From assembly GCA_963205235.1 (NCBI GenBank), contig CAUJIP010000078.1, forward strand, positions 1 to 63,760: DNA of 63,760 bases. Direction: 5' to 3'. The DNA is from Pseudomonadota bacterium (GTDB lineage: Bacteria; Pseudomonadota; Alphaproteobacteria; Rhodobacterales; Rhodobacteraceae). A model generated the notes under the pieces. It saw nothing but the letters and a program-made list of their open reading frames with translations. It did not search any database and was not told where the DNA came from. A program made the translations under genes and the position numbers. Shown here one piece after another: positions 42,894 through 51,493 of the stretch; the first letter of the stretch is position 1; each line of letters starts with the position of its first letter.

Positions 42894-43334
42894 TCAAGGC
42901 GCGTCGATCAACCGCCGCAGCATCTCGTCCAGCTTGGCCGAGGCTTCTGGCCCGACCGTCCCCCGCAGCGTGCGGTCATGCGCCTGTGCGAGGTTCCCCA
43001 GTTCGGCATAGGCCGCACGGCCCCTTGCAGTCAGCGACAGGATTTCCGCCCGCCCATCCTCGGGCGAAGGTGCGCGGGCCAGCATCCCGTCACCCTCCAA
43101 CGCCGCCACCGCGCGGCTGACCTTGGTCTTCTCGATATGGCTTCGTGCGCAAATATCCCGGGCCGTCATCGCGCCGAACTGCCCCAGATGCGCCAGCACC
43201 CGCCACTGCGTTCTCGTCATGCCATAGCGGTCGCGGTAGACCGCCTGAAACGCGCGTGACGTCGCCTCGGCCGCTTGGTTCAGCAGGTAGGGCAGAAAGC
43301 TTTCTAGGTCGAAACGGTCGGGTGCCCGTGTCAT
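42894..43334 (-). CDS. MarR-family regulator of the homogentisate genes
   Basis: A 146-residue MarR-type winged helix protein (MTARDICARSHIEKTKVSRAVAALEGDGMLARAPSPEDGRAEILSLTARG). It overlaps the maiA gene by ATGA and is in the same transcription unit. A 20-bp palindrome lies over the promoter of the divergent hmgA. It is the likely repressor of maiA-marR and hmgA-fahA, released by an aromatic acid intermediate. Confidence 0.9.
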   Translation of the reverse strand: MTRAPDRFDLESFLPYLLNQAAEATSRAFQAVYRDRYGMTRTQWRVLAHLGQFGAMTARDICARSHIEKTKVSRAVAALEGDGMLARAPSPEDGRAEILSLTARGRAAYAELGNLAQAHDRTLRGTVGPEASAKLDEMLRRLIDAP

Positions 43335-43957
43335 GCTGGCTGCACCCGGTCAGGATGCGCGGCGGCAAAGGCGGGCAGCGCTTCGCAGGCCTCGGCAATC
43401 GCCCTGACGCGAGGGAAGGGGTCCAAAGACACATTCCAGCGCCGGGCGTTATAGACCTGCGGCACCAGACAGATGTCGGCAAGGCTGACACTGTCGCCGT
43501 TGCAGAACCGCCCCGCGGTCCCTTGCGCCAGCAATCCCTCGACACCTTCAAGCCCCAGCGGAATGAACTGACCCATCCAGTCAGCCAGCGGAATGCCGCC
43601 CCGCGTTTCGGCAAATCGTGCGACGCGCGGGTTGCAGACGGGGTGAATGTCCACCGCCACCGCCTGCGCCAAGGCCCGCACCCGCGCGCGGCCACCGGGA
43701 TCGGCGGGCAGCCATCCGGCGCGGCGGGTTTCGTCCAGATACTCAAGGATCGCCAGCGATTGCGTCAGCAGAAGACCGTCAATTTCCAATGCAGGAACAA
43801 GGCCTTGCGGGTTCCGCCCCAGATTGGCCGCGCCGCGCTGTTCGCCCTTGGTCAGGTCGACCGCAACCGCCTCATAAGCCAGCCCCAGCAGGTTCAACCC
43901 GATCCGCACCCGGTACGAAGCCGAACTGCGCCAATAGTCGTAAAGCCGGATCGTCAT
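43331..43957 (-). CDS. maiA: Maleylacetoacetate isomerase
   Basis: A 208-residue glutathione transferase of the zeta class. The active-site motif YDYWRSSASYRVRIGLNLLG (Ser-Ser-Cys/Ala type) is at residue 6-25, with LTQSLAILEYLDETR and the C-terminal helical domain. It isomerises maleylacetoacetate to fumarylacetoacetate, between homogentisate dioxygenase and fumarylacetoacetase. It is divergent from hmgA. Confidence 0.93.
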   Translation of the reverse strand: MTIRLYDYWRSSASYRVRIGLNLLGLAYEAVAVDLTKGEQRGAANLGRNPQGLVPALEIDGLLLTQSLAILEYLDETRRAGWLPADPGGRARVRALAQAVAVDIHPVCNPRVARFAETRGGIPLADWMGQFIPLGLEGVEGLLAQGTAGRFCNGDSVSLADICLVPQVYNARRWNVSLDPFPRVRAIAEACEALPAFAAAHPDRVQPA

Positions 43958-43992
43958 CGCCCGTTACCCCCGCATTGCATAACAAGTTTAGC

Positions 43993-44021
43993 TTGACTTG
44001 GTTGCAATCGCAACTAATTAT
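43993..44021 (+). promoter_or_regulatory. hmgA promoter with overlapping 20-bp MarR-type palindrome
   Basis: TTGACT (43993-43998) and a -10 near TAATTA (44015-44020) flank TTGGTTGCAATCGCAACTAA (43998-44017), which is a palindrome except at its centre and at one outer pair. GTTGC/GCAAC are perfect inner arms. The site lies between the divergent maiA and hmgA genes, so one repressor could control both directions. Confidence 0.65.
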
Positions 44022-44062
44022 TCCCACAGATTCGACACCCCGCCGCCAGACCGGAGGACCAG

Positions 44063-45427
44063 ATGACCAGCCATTCCCTGCCCAAGGGCATGATCCGCGC
44101 CGCTTCCGTCGCGGGCCCGCACGAAGGCTATATGCCCGGCTTCGGCAATGATTTTGAAACCGAGGCGCTGCCCGGTGCCCTGCCGCAGGGCATGAACAGC
44201 CCGCAGAAATGCAACTACGGGCTTTACGGCGAACAGCTCTCGGGGACCGCATTCACCGCACCCAGCCACCAGAACGAACGCACCTGGTGCTACCGCATCC
44301 GGCCTTCGGTCAAGCATACGCATCGGTTCCAGAAGATCGCGGTCCCGCACTGGAAGTCCGCGCCGAACATCAACCCCGACATCATCAGCCTTGGCCAATA
44401 CCGCTGGGACCCGGTCGCCGTGCCGCAGGGTGAGCGTTTGACCTGGATCACCGGCATGCGCACGATGGTCACGGCGGGCGATGTGGGCACCCAAGCAGGC
44501 ATGGCCAGCCACATGTATCTGGTCAATACCAGCATGGAGGACGAGTATTTCTTCTCGGCCGACGGTGAACTCCTCGTCGTCCCGCAAGAAGGTCGCCTGC
44601 GCTTCTGCACGGAACTGGGCGTGATCGACCTTGAGCCGAAGGAAATCGCCATCCTGCCGCGCGGCCTCGTCTATCGGGTCGAGGTGCTGGAAGGCCCCGC
44701 GCGCGGCTTTGTCTGCGAAAACTACGGGCAGAAGTTCCAGCTTCCCGGTCGGGGCCCGATCGGCGCCAACTGCATGGCCAACCGGCGCGACTTCAAGACC
44801 CCGGTCGCCGCCTATGAGGACCGCGAGGTTCCGTCCAAGGTCTACGTCAAATGGTGCGGCCAGTTCCATGTGACCGAGATCGGCCACAGCCCGCTGGACG
44901 TCGTCGCCTGGCACGGCAACTATGCCCCGGTGAAATACGACCTGCGCACCTATTGCCCGATTGGCGCGGTCCTGTTCGACCACCCCGATCCTTCGATTTT
45001 CACAGTTCTGACCGCCCCTTCGGGCATCGAAGGCACCGCAAATATCGACTTTGTGCTATTCCGCGAACGCTGGATGGTGGCCGAGAACACCTTCCGCCCG
45101 CCGTGGTACCACAAGAACGTCATGTCCGAACTGATGGGCAACATCTATGGCGTCTATGATGCCAAGCCCAAGGGCTTTGTCCCAGGCGGCATGTCCTTGC
45201 ACAATTGCATGCTGCCGCACGGGCCGGACCTGAACGCCTTTGAGCATGCCTCGAACGAACCGATGGTGCCAGTCAAGCAAGATGACACGATGAGTTTCAT
45301 GATCGAGACCCGCTTCCCGCAGCACCTGACCGAATGGGCAGCGACGGCGGGACATCTGCAGGACGATTACATCGACTGCTGGGGCAGCCTTGAGAAAAAG
45401 TTCGACGGGACGCCGGGCGTAAAGTGA
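44063..45427 (+). CDS. hmgA: Homogentisate 1,2-dioxygenase
   Basis: A 454-residue Fe(II) dioxygenase that opens the homogentisate ring. [19 protein letters not shown] at the N-terminus, the [19 protein letters not shown] segment and the metal region [18 protein letters not shown] are diagnostic. The ATG follows GGAGG. It is first in a + strand unit with fahA, and its promoter carries a MarR-type palindrome. Confidence 0.97.
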   Translation: MTSHSLPKGMIRAASVAGPHEGYMPGFGNDFETEALPGALPQGMNSPQKCNYGLYGEQLSGTAFTAPSHQNERTWCYRIRPSVKHTHRFQKIAVPHWKSAPNINPDIISLGQYRWDPVAVPQGERLTWITGMRTMVTAGDVGTQAGMASHMYLVNTSMEDEYFFSADGELLVVPQEGRLRFCTELGVIDLEPKEIAILPRGLVYRVEVLEGPARGFVCENYGQKFQLPGRGPIGANCMANRRDFKTPVAAYEDREVPSKVYVKWCGQFHVTEIGHSPLDVVAWHGNYAPVKYDLRTYCPIGAVLFDHPDPSIFTVLTAPSGIEGTANIDFVLFRERWMVAENTFRPPWYHKNVMSELMGNIYGVYDAKPKGFVPGGMSLHNCMLPHGPDLNAFEHASNEPMVPVKQDDTMSFMIETRFPQHLTEWAATAGHLQDDYIDCWGSLEKKFDGTPGVK

Positions 45428-45438
45428 TGATCGGCGGA

Positions 45439-45487
45439 CCGGGGGTTTCACACCCCCGGACCCCCGTGGAGTATTTTTGCCAAGAGG
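45439..45487. repeat. Hairpin plus GAGTATTTTTGCCAAG-type dispersed repeat between hmgA and fahA
   Basis: A CCGGGGG/CCCCCGG stem is followed by GGAGTATTTTTGCCAAGAGG (45467-45486). Related sequences in the opposite orientation are at 9398-9420 (TTTGCCGAAATATCCTCGCC) and 63052-63067 (TCGCCAAATATCCTCG). I recognise this as a repeat often seen between genes of Rhodobacteraceae. Here it reaches into the ribosome-binding zone of fahA. Confidence 0.6.
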
Positions 45488-46756
45488 ATGGGCCAAGCCT
45501 TGGGTCTTTTGAAGTCGTGGGTGACAAGCGCCAATGCGCCGGGCCATCCGTTCCCGCTGAACAACCTGCCCTGCGGGGTGTTTTCAACTGGCGAAGAAGA
45601 GCCGCGCTGTGGCGTGGCCATCGGGGATTTCGTGCTGGACGTGGCCGCACTGGAGGAGGAGGGCCTGCTTTCACTTGCCGGCGGCCCGTTTCTGGACGTG
45701 CCTTTCTGGAACGACCTGATGGAGGCGGGAGCCGAGGTCTGGGCGGTGCTGCGGGCGCAACTGACAGTGCTTTTGGCGGAAGGTTCGAATGATCAGGCCG
45801 CAGTCGAGCCCCATCTTGCGCCCCTTGCCAAGGTGGACCTGCACCTTCCTTTCCTTGTCAGCGAGTACACTGATTTCTACGCCGGTCGCCATCACGCGAC
45901 CAATGTCGGCACCATGTTCCGGGGGGCGGAAAACGCCCTGCCGCCGAACTGGCTGCATATCCCGATCGGCTATAACGGGCGGGCGTCCTCGGTCGTCGTG
46001 TCCGGCACGCCGGTGCGCCGCCCCTGGGGGCAGGTGAAGGGTCCGGACCATGCCGTCCCCGCCTTCCAGCGCAGCCGCCGCTTTGACATCGAGCTTGAGA
46101 TGGGCGCCGTGGTCGGCACGCCGTCCGATGGCCCGGTGACCGTGGCCGAGGCCGACGCGATGATCTTCGGCTATGTCCTTCTGAACGACTGGTCGGCGCG
46201 CGACATCCAGGCCTGGGAATACCAGCCGCTGGGTCCGTTTCAGGCCAAAGCGACCGCGACCACGATCTCCCCCTGGATCGTGATGAAGGCGGCGCTGGAA
46301 CCCTTCCGCACGTCTACCCCCGCACGCGCGATCGACCTCTTGCCGCATCTGCAGGAACCGGGGCCGATGCTTTACGACATCGCGTTGGAGGTCGGCCTGA
46401 CCCCGGAAGGTGGGGTGGAAACCGTCATCTCCCGCACCAACTATGCCGAGATGTACTATTCCGCCGCGCAGCAACTGGCGCATCACACCACCAGCGGTTG
46501 CCCGATGAACACCGGCGATCTTCTGGGTTCGGGCACCATTTCCGGCCCGACCAAGGACAGCCGTGGCAGCCTTCTGGAGCTTAGCTGGGGCGGCAAGGAA
46601 CCGATTGCGGTCGGCAATGGCACCCGCACCTTCATCGAGGACAACGACACCCTGACCCTGCGCGGGCAGTGTAAGGGCGACGGCTATACCATCGGCTTTG
46701 GCGACTGCGTGGGCCAGGTCATCCCCGCCCTGCCGGACCCCTACGCGAGGTCCTAA
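45488..46756 (+). CDS. fahA: Fumarylacetoacetase
   Basis: A 422-residue FAH that splits fumarylacetoacetate to fumarate and acetoacetate, the last step of tyrosine breakdown. The N-domain LNNLPCGVFSTGEEEPRCGVAIG, the VSEYTDFYAGRHHATNVGTMFRG active-site region and FDIELEMGAVVGTP are all typical. The start is uncertain. Most homologues begin near the LKSWV motif, seven or eight residues later, and here the first residues (MGQALGL) come from DNA next to a repeat, with AGAGG only one base from ATG. Confidence 0.93.
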   Translation: MGQALGLLKSWVTSANAPGHPFPLNNLPCGVFSTGEEEPRCGVAIGDFVLDVAALEEEGLLSLAGGPFLDVPFWNDLMEAGAEVWAVLRAQLTVLLAEGSNDQAAVEPHLAPLAKVDLHLPFLVSEYTDFYAGRHHATNVGTMFRGAENALPPNWLHIPIGYNGRASSVVVSGTPVRRPWGQVKGPDHAVPAFQRSRRFDIELEMGAVVGTPSDGPVTVAEADAMIFGYVLLNDWSARDIQAWEYQPLGPFQAKATATTISPWIVMKAALEPFRTSTPARAIDLLPHLQEPGPMLYDIALEVGLTPEGGVETVISRTNYAEMYYSAAQQLAHHTTSGCPMNTGDLLGSGTISGPTKDSRGSLLELSWGGKEPIAVGNGTRTFIEDNDTLTLRGQCKGDGYTIGFGDCVGQVIPALPDPYARS

Positions 46757-47322
46757 TGCACCCAGCCCGCCCTCTGCCAGTCGCGGACCGCGTCGATCGG
46801 ATAGATCAGCATCAGCGTGTTCAAGGCCAGCCCGTCGCGGACGACGGCGGTCGTCAGCACTTCGGTACCAAGGACAAGGACGACCGTCGCCCAGACCGGC
46901 ACACGCGCGGCAATCAGGAAGCCAAGCACCATGAAGATGCTGTCGGCGACCGAGTTGATGACGGAATCGCCATAGTAATCCAGCGAGATCGTCACTTCGC
47001 GAAAGCGGTTGATCACAAGGTCGGTGTTTTCGCCCACCTCCCACAACAGCCCGGTCACCCCGACCGCCAGCAGACGCCAGTCCAGGCCACGGATCCGGGC
47101 GATCAGCCAGAACAGGCCAAAGAACAGAAGCCCGTGGTTGATATGGCCGAACGTGTACCAGTTCGTCAGATGCTGCGAATTCTCGGAGCTGAACACCTGG
47201 CCATGCCACAGCTTGACGGTGCCGCATTTTCAGATCCACGGATGCCCCATCGCCGCCAGCGCAAGACCCTGCACCGCGAACATCACGGCAAGCAGGACAT
47301 AGGTTCGACCTTGCACGATCAT
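46753..47322 (-). pseudogene. DUF2585 membrane protein gene interrupted by an in-frame TGA
   Basis: From the ATG at 47322, 30 codons (MIVQGRTYVLLAVMF... to GHPWI) are followed by TGA at 47230-47232. After it the same frame continues KCGTVKLWHGQVFSSENSQHLTNWYTFGHINHG through 159 codons to the stop at 46753. In DUF2585 proteins this place is, as I know the family, a CxCG motif (ICxCGxxKLWHG), so TGA stands where a Cys codon (TGC/TGT) is expected. The rest is intact, with four predicted membrane segments. It may be a fresh pseudogene, a sequencing error, or translated from the GTG at 47196 as a 147-residue form; recoding is a remote alternative. It is convergent with fahA, overlapping it by four bases. 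Confidence 0.75.
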
Positions 47323-47375
47323 GCGCCAAGAACAGCACGACTTGCCGTCTCCGTCCACCCGGAAAGGAATTCACA

Positions 47376-48326
47376 GTGACCAAGGCTTTCGCATCGCAGG
47401 GTGACCTGTCGGAAAAGAAGATCAGCTTCACCGAGATCGGCGAGGGGCTGTACGCCTTTACCGCCGAGGGTGACCCGAATTCAGGTGTGATCATCGGGGA
47501 TGACAGCGTGATGGTGGTCGAGGCGCAGGCCACCCCGCGCCTGGCGCAGAAGGTGATTGACTGCATAAGGGGCGTGACCGACAAGCCGATTTCCCATGTC
47601 GTCCTGACCCACTACCACGCGGTCCGCGTCCTTGGTGCCAGCGCCTTCCACGCCCCGCAGGTGATCATGTCGGAAGCCGCCCGCAACATGGTGGCGGAAC
47701 GCGGGCAAGAGGATTGGGACAGTGAATTCCAGCGGTTCCCGCGCTTGTTCCAGGGCCACGAAAGCATTCCTGGCCTGACTTGGCCCACCACCACCTTCAA
47801 CGGCAAGATGACCGTCTGGCTGGGCAAGCGCCGGGTCGACATCCTGCAGCTTGGACGCGCCCATACGGCGGGGGATGCGGTGATCCATGTCCCCGACCAG
47901 AACGTGATGTTCACCGGCGACATCGTCGAGGCCCATTCCGCCTGCTACTGCGGCGACGGCCATTTCGCCGAATGGGGGCCTACGTTGGAGGCAATCCGCG
48001 CCTATGACCTTGACGCCATAGCACCCGGTCGGGGGGATGCGGTGATCGGGTCAAAGGCGGTGAATTCGGCGCTGGACCGAACCAAGGACTTCGTCGAGTC
48101 CACCTACAAGCCCGTCGCCCGCGTCGCCGCCCGGAACGGCAGCCTGAAAGAAGCCTGGGACGCCTGTCGCGCCGAATGCGACCCCAAGTTCAAGGATTAT
48201 GCGATCTACGAACACTGCCTGCCCTTCAACGTCGCCCGCGCCTATGACGAAGCGCGCGGGATCAGTCATCCCCGCATCTGGACCGCCGAGCGCGACCTTC
48301 AGATGTGGGCCGCATTGCAGGGGTAA
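47376..48326 (+). CDS. MBL-fold protein with degenerate metal motif
   Basis: A 316-residue metallo-beta-lactamase-fold protein of the SoxH/hydroxyacylglutathione hydrolase-like type. The usual HxHxDH reads H79-Y-H81-A-V83-R84, so the Asp and third His are missing. Later ligands (GRAHTAGDAVI, FTGDIVEAHSACYCGDGHF) remain. Two-metal catalysis may be impaired or changed. The start is a GTG at 47376 after GGAAAGG. It lies 3 bp before the flavoprotein hydroxylase, so it belongs to the homogentisate-side operon. Confidence 0.8.
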   Translation: MTKAFASQGDLSEKKISFTEIGEGLYAFTAEGDPNSGVIIGDDSVMVVEAQATPRLAQKVIDCIRGVTDKPISHVVLTHYHAVRVLGASAFHAPQVIMSEAARNMVAERGQEDWDSEFQRFPRLFQGHESIPGLTWPTTTFNGKMTVWLGKRRVDILQLGRAHTAGDAVIHVPDQNVMFTGDIVEAHSACYCGDGHFAEWGPTLEAIRAYDLDAIAPGRGDAVIGSKAVNSALDRTKDFVESTYKPVARVAARNGSLKEAWDACRAECDPKFKDYAIYEHCLPFNVARAYDEARGISHPRIWTAERDLQMWAALQG

Positions 48327-48329
48327 ACC

Positions 48330-49937
48330 ATGACCGCACATTCCACGCTTGCCTTCACCCTTTACCCCTATGCCCGGTCCGCTGATCAGGACCGCACCAC
48401 TCCGGCCCATCACAAGGTCATCGTCGTCGGTGGCGGCCCGGTGGGCCTTGCCATGGCGCTGGACCTTGGCCTGCGCGGCGTGCCGGTTCTGGTCCTGGAC
48501 GACAACGAAGGCGTGGGTGAAGGCAGCCGCGCCATCTGCTTCTCCAAGCGCTGTCTGGAGATTTGCGACCGTCTGGGCGCTGCCGGACCGATGATGGACA
48601 AGGGTGTCGTCTGGAACGTCGGCAAGGTGTTCCACGACGACCGGCTCTTGTATGAATTCAACCTGCTCCCAGAAGGCGGCCATGCCTTCCCGGCCTTCAT
48701 CAACCTGCAGCAGCCCTATTTCGAGAAATACCTGCACGACGCCATCCTTGCCGCGCAAGCCAAGGGCGCGCCGATCGAGATGCGGGGCGGCAACCGCGTC
48801 ACCCAAGTCACCCCCGATGCCACCGGGGCGACGCTGGAAATCGACACGCGGGACGGTTCCTATACCCTGCGGACCGACTGGCTGATCGCCTGCGACGGTG
48901 CCCGCAGCCCCCTGCGCGGCATGCTGGGTCTGGGCTTTGACGGGCGGGTGTTCGAAGACAACTTCCTGATCGCCGACGTCCGGATGAAGGCCGACTTCCC
49001 GACCGAACGCTGGTTCTGGTTCGAACCGCATTTCAAATCCGGGGCCTCCGCGCTCCTCCACAAACAGCCCGACGATGTCTGGCGGATCGACTTTCAACTG
49101 GGCTGGGACATCGACCGCAAGGCCGAGCTTGACCCCGCCAAGATCCGCGCCCGGGTCGATGCGATGCTGGGGCCGGATGTCAGCTATGACCTTGTCTGGA
49201 CCTCGATCTACACGTTCCAGTGCCGCCGGATGGACCGCTTCCGGCATGGCCGCGTCCTTTTCGCGGGCGACGCCGCGCATCAGGTCTCGCCCTTTGGCGC
49301 GCGCGGGGCGAATTCCGGCTTGCAGGACGTCGACAACCTTGGCTGGAAACTGGCCGCCGTAATGGCCGGGCAAGCGCCCGACAGCCTGCTGGATACCTAC
49401 GAAGTCGAACGCATCCACGGCGCGGATGAGAATATCCTGAACTCCACCCGCGCGACCGATTTCATCACCCCGAAATCGCCGGTGTCGAAGATGTTCCGCA
49501 ATGCGGTGCTTGACCTTGCCGCGACGCAGCCCTTTGCCCGGACCATCGTGAACTCGGGCCGGTTGTCGGTGCCCTGCACCTATGACGGGTCTGCCCTGAA
49601 TGGCCCGGACAGCGATCAGATGCCCCCGCGCAGCCGCCCCGGTTCTGTCTGCCCCGATGCGCCGACGCCCGAGGGTTGGCTTCTGAACCGGCTCTCCACC
49701 GGCTTCACCCTCTTGACGATCAACGCCGACGCGCCCGAGACCCTGACCGCCCACGGCCAGACCATCCCCCGCCTTGCCCTGACCACCACGCCCGAACTGA
49801 CGGCACGCTATCTGGGCAGCGCAAACGGGGCCGTCTACCTGATCCGCCCCGACCACCATGTCGCCGCCCGCTGGGAAACCTATGACGAAGCGGCGGTCAC
49901 CAAGGCCCTCGCCCGCGCGCTGGGAAAGGACGCCTGA
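48330..49937 (+). CDS. FAD-dependent aromatic hydroxylase (MhaA-like candidate)
   Basis: A 535-residue class A flavoprotein monooxygenase: GGGPVGLAMALDLGLRG dinucleotide-binding motif, the DG motif CDGARSPLRGMLGL and FAGDAAHQVSPFGARGANSGLQD for FAD ribityl binding. A 61-residue protein starts on the last base of its stop codon. In Pseudomonas putida U, 3-hydroxyphenylacetate 6-hydroxylase consists of a similar flavoprotein (MhaA) and a small coupling protein (MhaB) and produces homogentisate. The location next to hmgA-fahA supports the same role; MhpA-like chemistry is the alternative. Confidence 0.85.
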   Translation: MTAHSTLAFTLYPYARSADQDRTTPAHHKVIVVGGGPVGLAMALDLGLRGVPVLVLDDNEGVGEGSRAICFSKRCLEICDRLGAAGPMMDKGVVWNVGKVFHDDRLLYEFNLLPEGGHAFPAFINLQQPYFEKYLHDAILAAQAKGAPIEMRGGNRVTQVTPDATGATLEIDTRDGSYTLRTDWLIACDGARSPLRGMLGLGFDGRVFEDNFLIADVRMKADFPTERWFWFEPHFKSGASALLHKQPDDVWRIDFQLGWDIDRKAELDPAKIRARVDAMLGPDVSYDLVWTSIYTFQCRRMDRFRHGRVLFAGDAAHQVSPFGARGANSGLQDVDNLGWKLAAVMAGQAPDSLLDTYEVERIHGADENILNSTRATDFITPKSPVSKMFRNAVLDLAATQPFARTIVNSGRLSVPCTYDGSALNGPDSDQMPPRSRPGSVCPDAPTPEGWLLNRLSTGFTLLTINADAPETLTAHGQTIPRLALTTTPELTARYLGSANGAVYLIRPDHHVAARWETYDEAAVTKALARALGKDA

Positions 49938-50122
49938 TGCTGATCACCACCCCGAACCTGTCCCGCCCCGACGACAGCTATGCCCGCCTGATCGCCACGC
50001 ATGAGGGGCTGAGCGAGGCCGAAAGCCACGCCCTGAACGCCCGTCTGATCCTGATCCTGATGAACCACATCGGCGACGCTGACGTGCTGGCGCAGGCGAT
50101 GGAACTGGCCCGCAAGGCCTAA
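49937..50122 (+). CDS. Small DUF2783 protein, possible MhaB-like coupling protein
   Basis: A 61-residue soluble helical protein (PDDSYARLIATHEGLSEAES, LNARLILILMNHIGD) of the DUF2783 family. Its ATG shares a base with the stop of the preceding hydroxylase (TGATG), so the two are coupled. MhaB of the two-component 3-hydroxyphenylacetate hydroxylase is similarly small, and I suggest equivalence by position and size only. Confidence 0.75.
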   Translation: MLITTPNLSRPDDSYARLIATHEGLSEAESHALNARLILILMNHIGDADVLAQAMELARKA

Positions 50123-50194
50123 GTCCCCAACTCTGCTATTGCCTAACACGGGGCGGCGGATCACGCTGCCCCCATTGCATTGCAGGAGCCCCCG

Positions 50195-51475
50195 ATGCGC
50201 AAATCTCTTTTCCGACTGATCCTTGCCGCCCTTTCCCTGACAGCCCCAGCAGCCCAAGCCTTCTGCGGCTTCTACGTCGCCCGCGCGGATGGTGAGCTTT
50301 ACAATCAGGGCTCGATGGTCGTCTACACCAGGTCCGGGAACAATTCGGTCATCACCATGTCGTCCGACTATACCGGCGACCCGTCCGAATTCGCGGTGAT
50401 CGTGCCAACGCCCAAGGTCCTGAACCGCGATCAGGTGACGACCGTCCCCGCCGACACCGTCGCGCATCTGGACCGCTATACCGCGCCAAGGCTGGTGGAG
50501 TATTTCGATAGCGACCCCTGTGAACCGGAAGTCCTTTATGAAATGGTGGTCGGCGCGGCCCCCGACGACGAACCTTCTAGCGCCGAACGCCGCCAAGGCG
50601 CCCGCTCGCTTGGCGTCACCATCGAACGCGAATTTGCGGTCGGTTCCTATGACATCCAGATGCTGTCCGCCAAGCAGTCCGACGGGCTGGCCGAATTTCT
50701 GCGCGGCGAAGGCTATCAGCTTCCCGAAGGGGCCGAAGCCGCGTTGAAGGGCTACATCGACATGGGGATGAAATTCTTCGTCGCCAAGGTGAACCTGACC
50801 CGCCACGCCGCCGATGCGACCCAGGACCTTGAACCCCTGCAACTGCATTTCAAGTCCAAGGACTTCATGCTGCCGATCCAGTTGGGCAAGCTGAACGGCG
50901 ATGGCCCGCAAGACCTGATCGTGCTGGCGCTGGCCAAGGAAGGCCGGGTCGCGCTGACCAATTACATGACCAAGGAAGTCCCTTCCAACATCGACGTCCC
51001 CGTCTTCGTCGCCCAGGTCTTCCCGCAGTTCTACCGCGCCATGTTCAACCGCGCGGCGGGCGACAACGCGGCCTTCCTGGAATATGCTTGGGACATGGCC
51101 TGGTGCGACCCCTGCGCCGATGATCCCCTGACCCATGACGAGATGAAAGCCCTTGGCGTCACCTGGGTCAGCAAGGCCGAGGCCGCGACCCCCAATCTTT
51201 TCGTCACCCGCCTGCACATCCGCTATTCGAAGACCAGCTTCTTTGAAGACCTGAAATTCGCCGTCACCGACAACCGCGACAACTTTCAGGGCCGCTATGT
51301 GATGAACCACCCGTTCGAGGGCGAGATTACCTGCGAGGAAGGCAAGCAATACGTCGCCGACACCCGCAAGCGCATTCAGGACGAAGCCGAAATCTTACGC
51401 GACCTGACCGGGTGGAAGGCGGCGAACATCGCCTCGAACATCGCCAAGACGGTGGCAAAACGCTACCGCCCCTGA
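50195..51475 (+). CDS. DUF2330 secreted protein
   Basis: A 426-residue exported protein with a Sec signal peptide (RKSLFRLILAALSLTAPAAQA, cleavage before FCGFYV). The mature protein has CGFYVARADGELYNQGSMVVY at its start and an FAVIVPTPKVL strand, as in DUF2330. Several cysteines (CDPCADD, CEEGKQY) could form disulfides. Function unknown. The ATG at 50195 follows GCAGGAG. It is separate from the homogentisate operon. Confidence 0.8.
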   Translation: MRKSLFRLILAALSLTAPAAQAFCGFYVARADGELYNQGSMVVYTRSGNNSVITMSSDYTGDPSEFAVIVPTPKVLNRDQVTTVPADTVAHLDRYTAPRLVEYFDSDPCEPEVLYEMVVGAAPDDEPSSAERRQGARSLGVTIEREFAVGSYDIQMLSAKQSDGLAEFLRGEGYQLPEGAEAALKGYIDMGMKFFVAKVNLTRHAADATQDLEPLQLHFKSKDFMLPIQLGKLNGDGPQDLIVLALAKEGRVALTNYMTKEVPSNIDVPVFVAQVFPQFYRAMFNRAAGDNAAFLEYAWDMAWCDPCADDPLTHDEMKALGVTWVSKAEAATPNLFVTRLHIRYSKTSFFEDLKFAVTDNRDNFQGRYVMNHPFEGEITCEEGKQYVADTRKRIQDEAEILRDLTGWKAANIASNIAKTVAKRYRP

Positions 51476-51493
51476 CCGGGTGGCGCGGCCGGC

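Noticed and set aside
47230-47232. Selenocysteine at the in-frame TGA
   Set aside because: No SECIS-like element of the known bacterial form could be established, and no sel genes are seen. Pseudogene or base error is more likely, so it is kept only as an alternative.
45671-47584. A 637-residue minus-strand frame opposite fahA and across the MBL start
   Set aside because: Shadow of fahA and neighbours; no motif, composition of a complementary frame.
48051-49859. A 602-residue minus-strand frame opposite the flavoprotein hydroxylase
   Set aside because: Shadow of a clear FAD-dependent hydroxylase on the plus strand.
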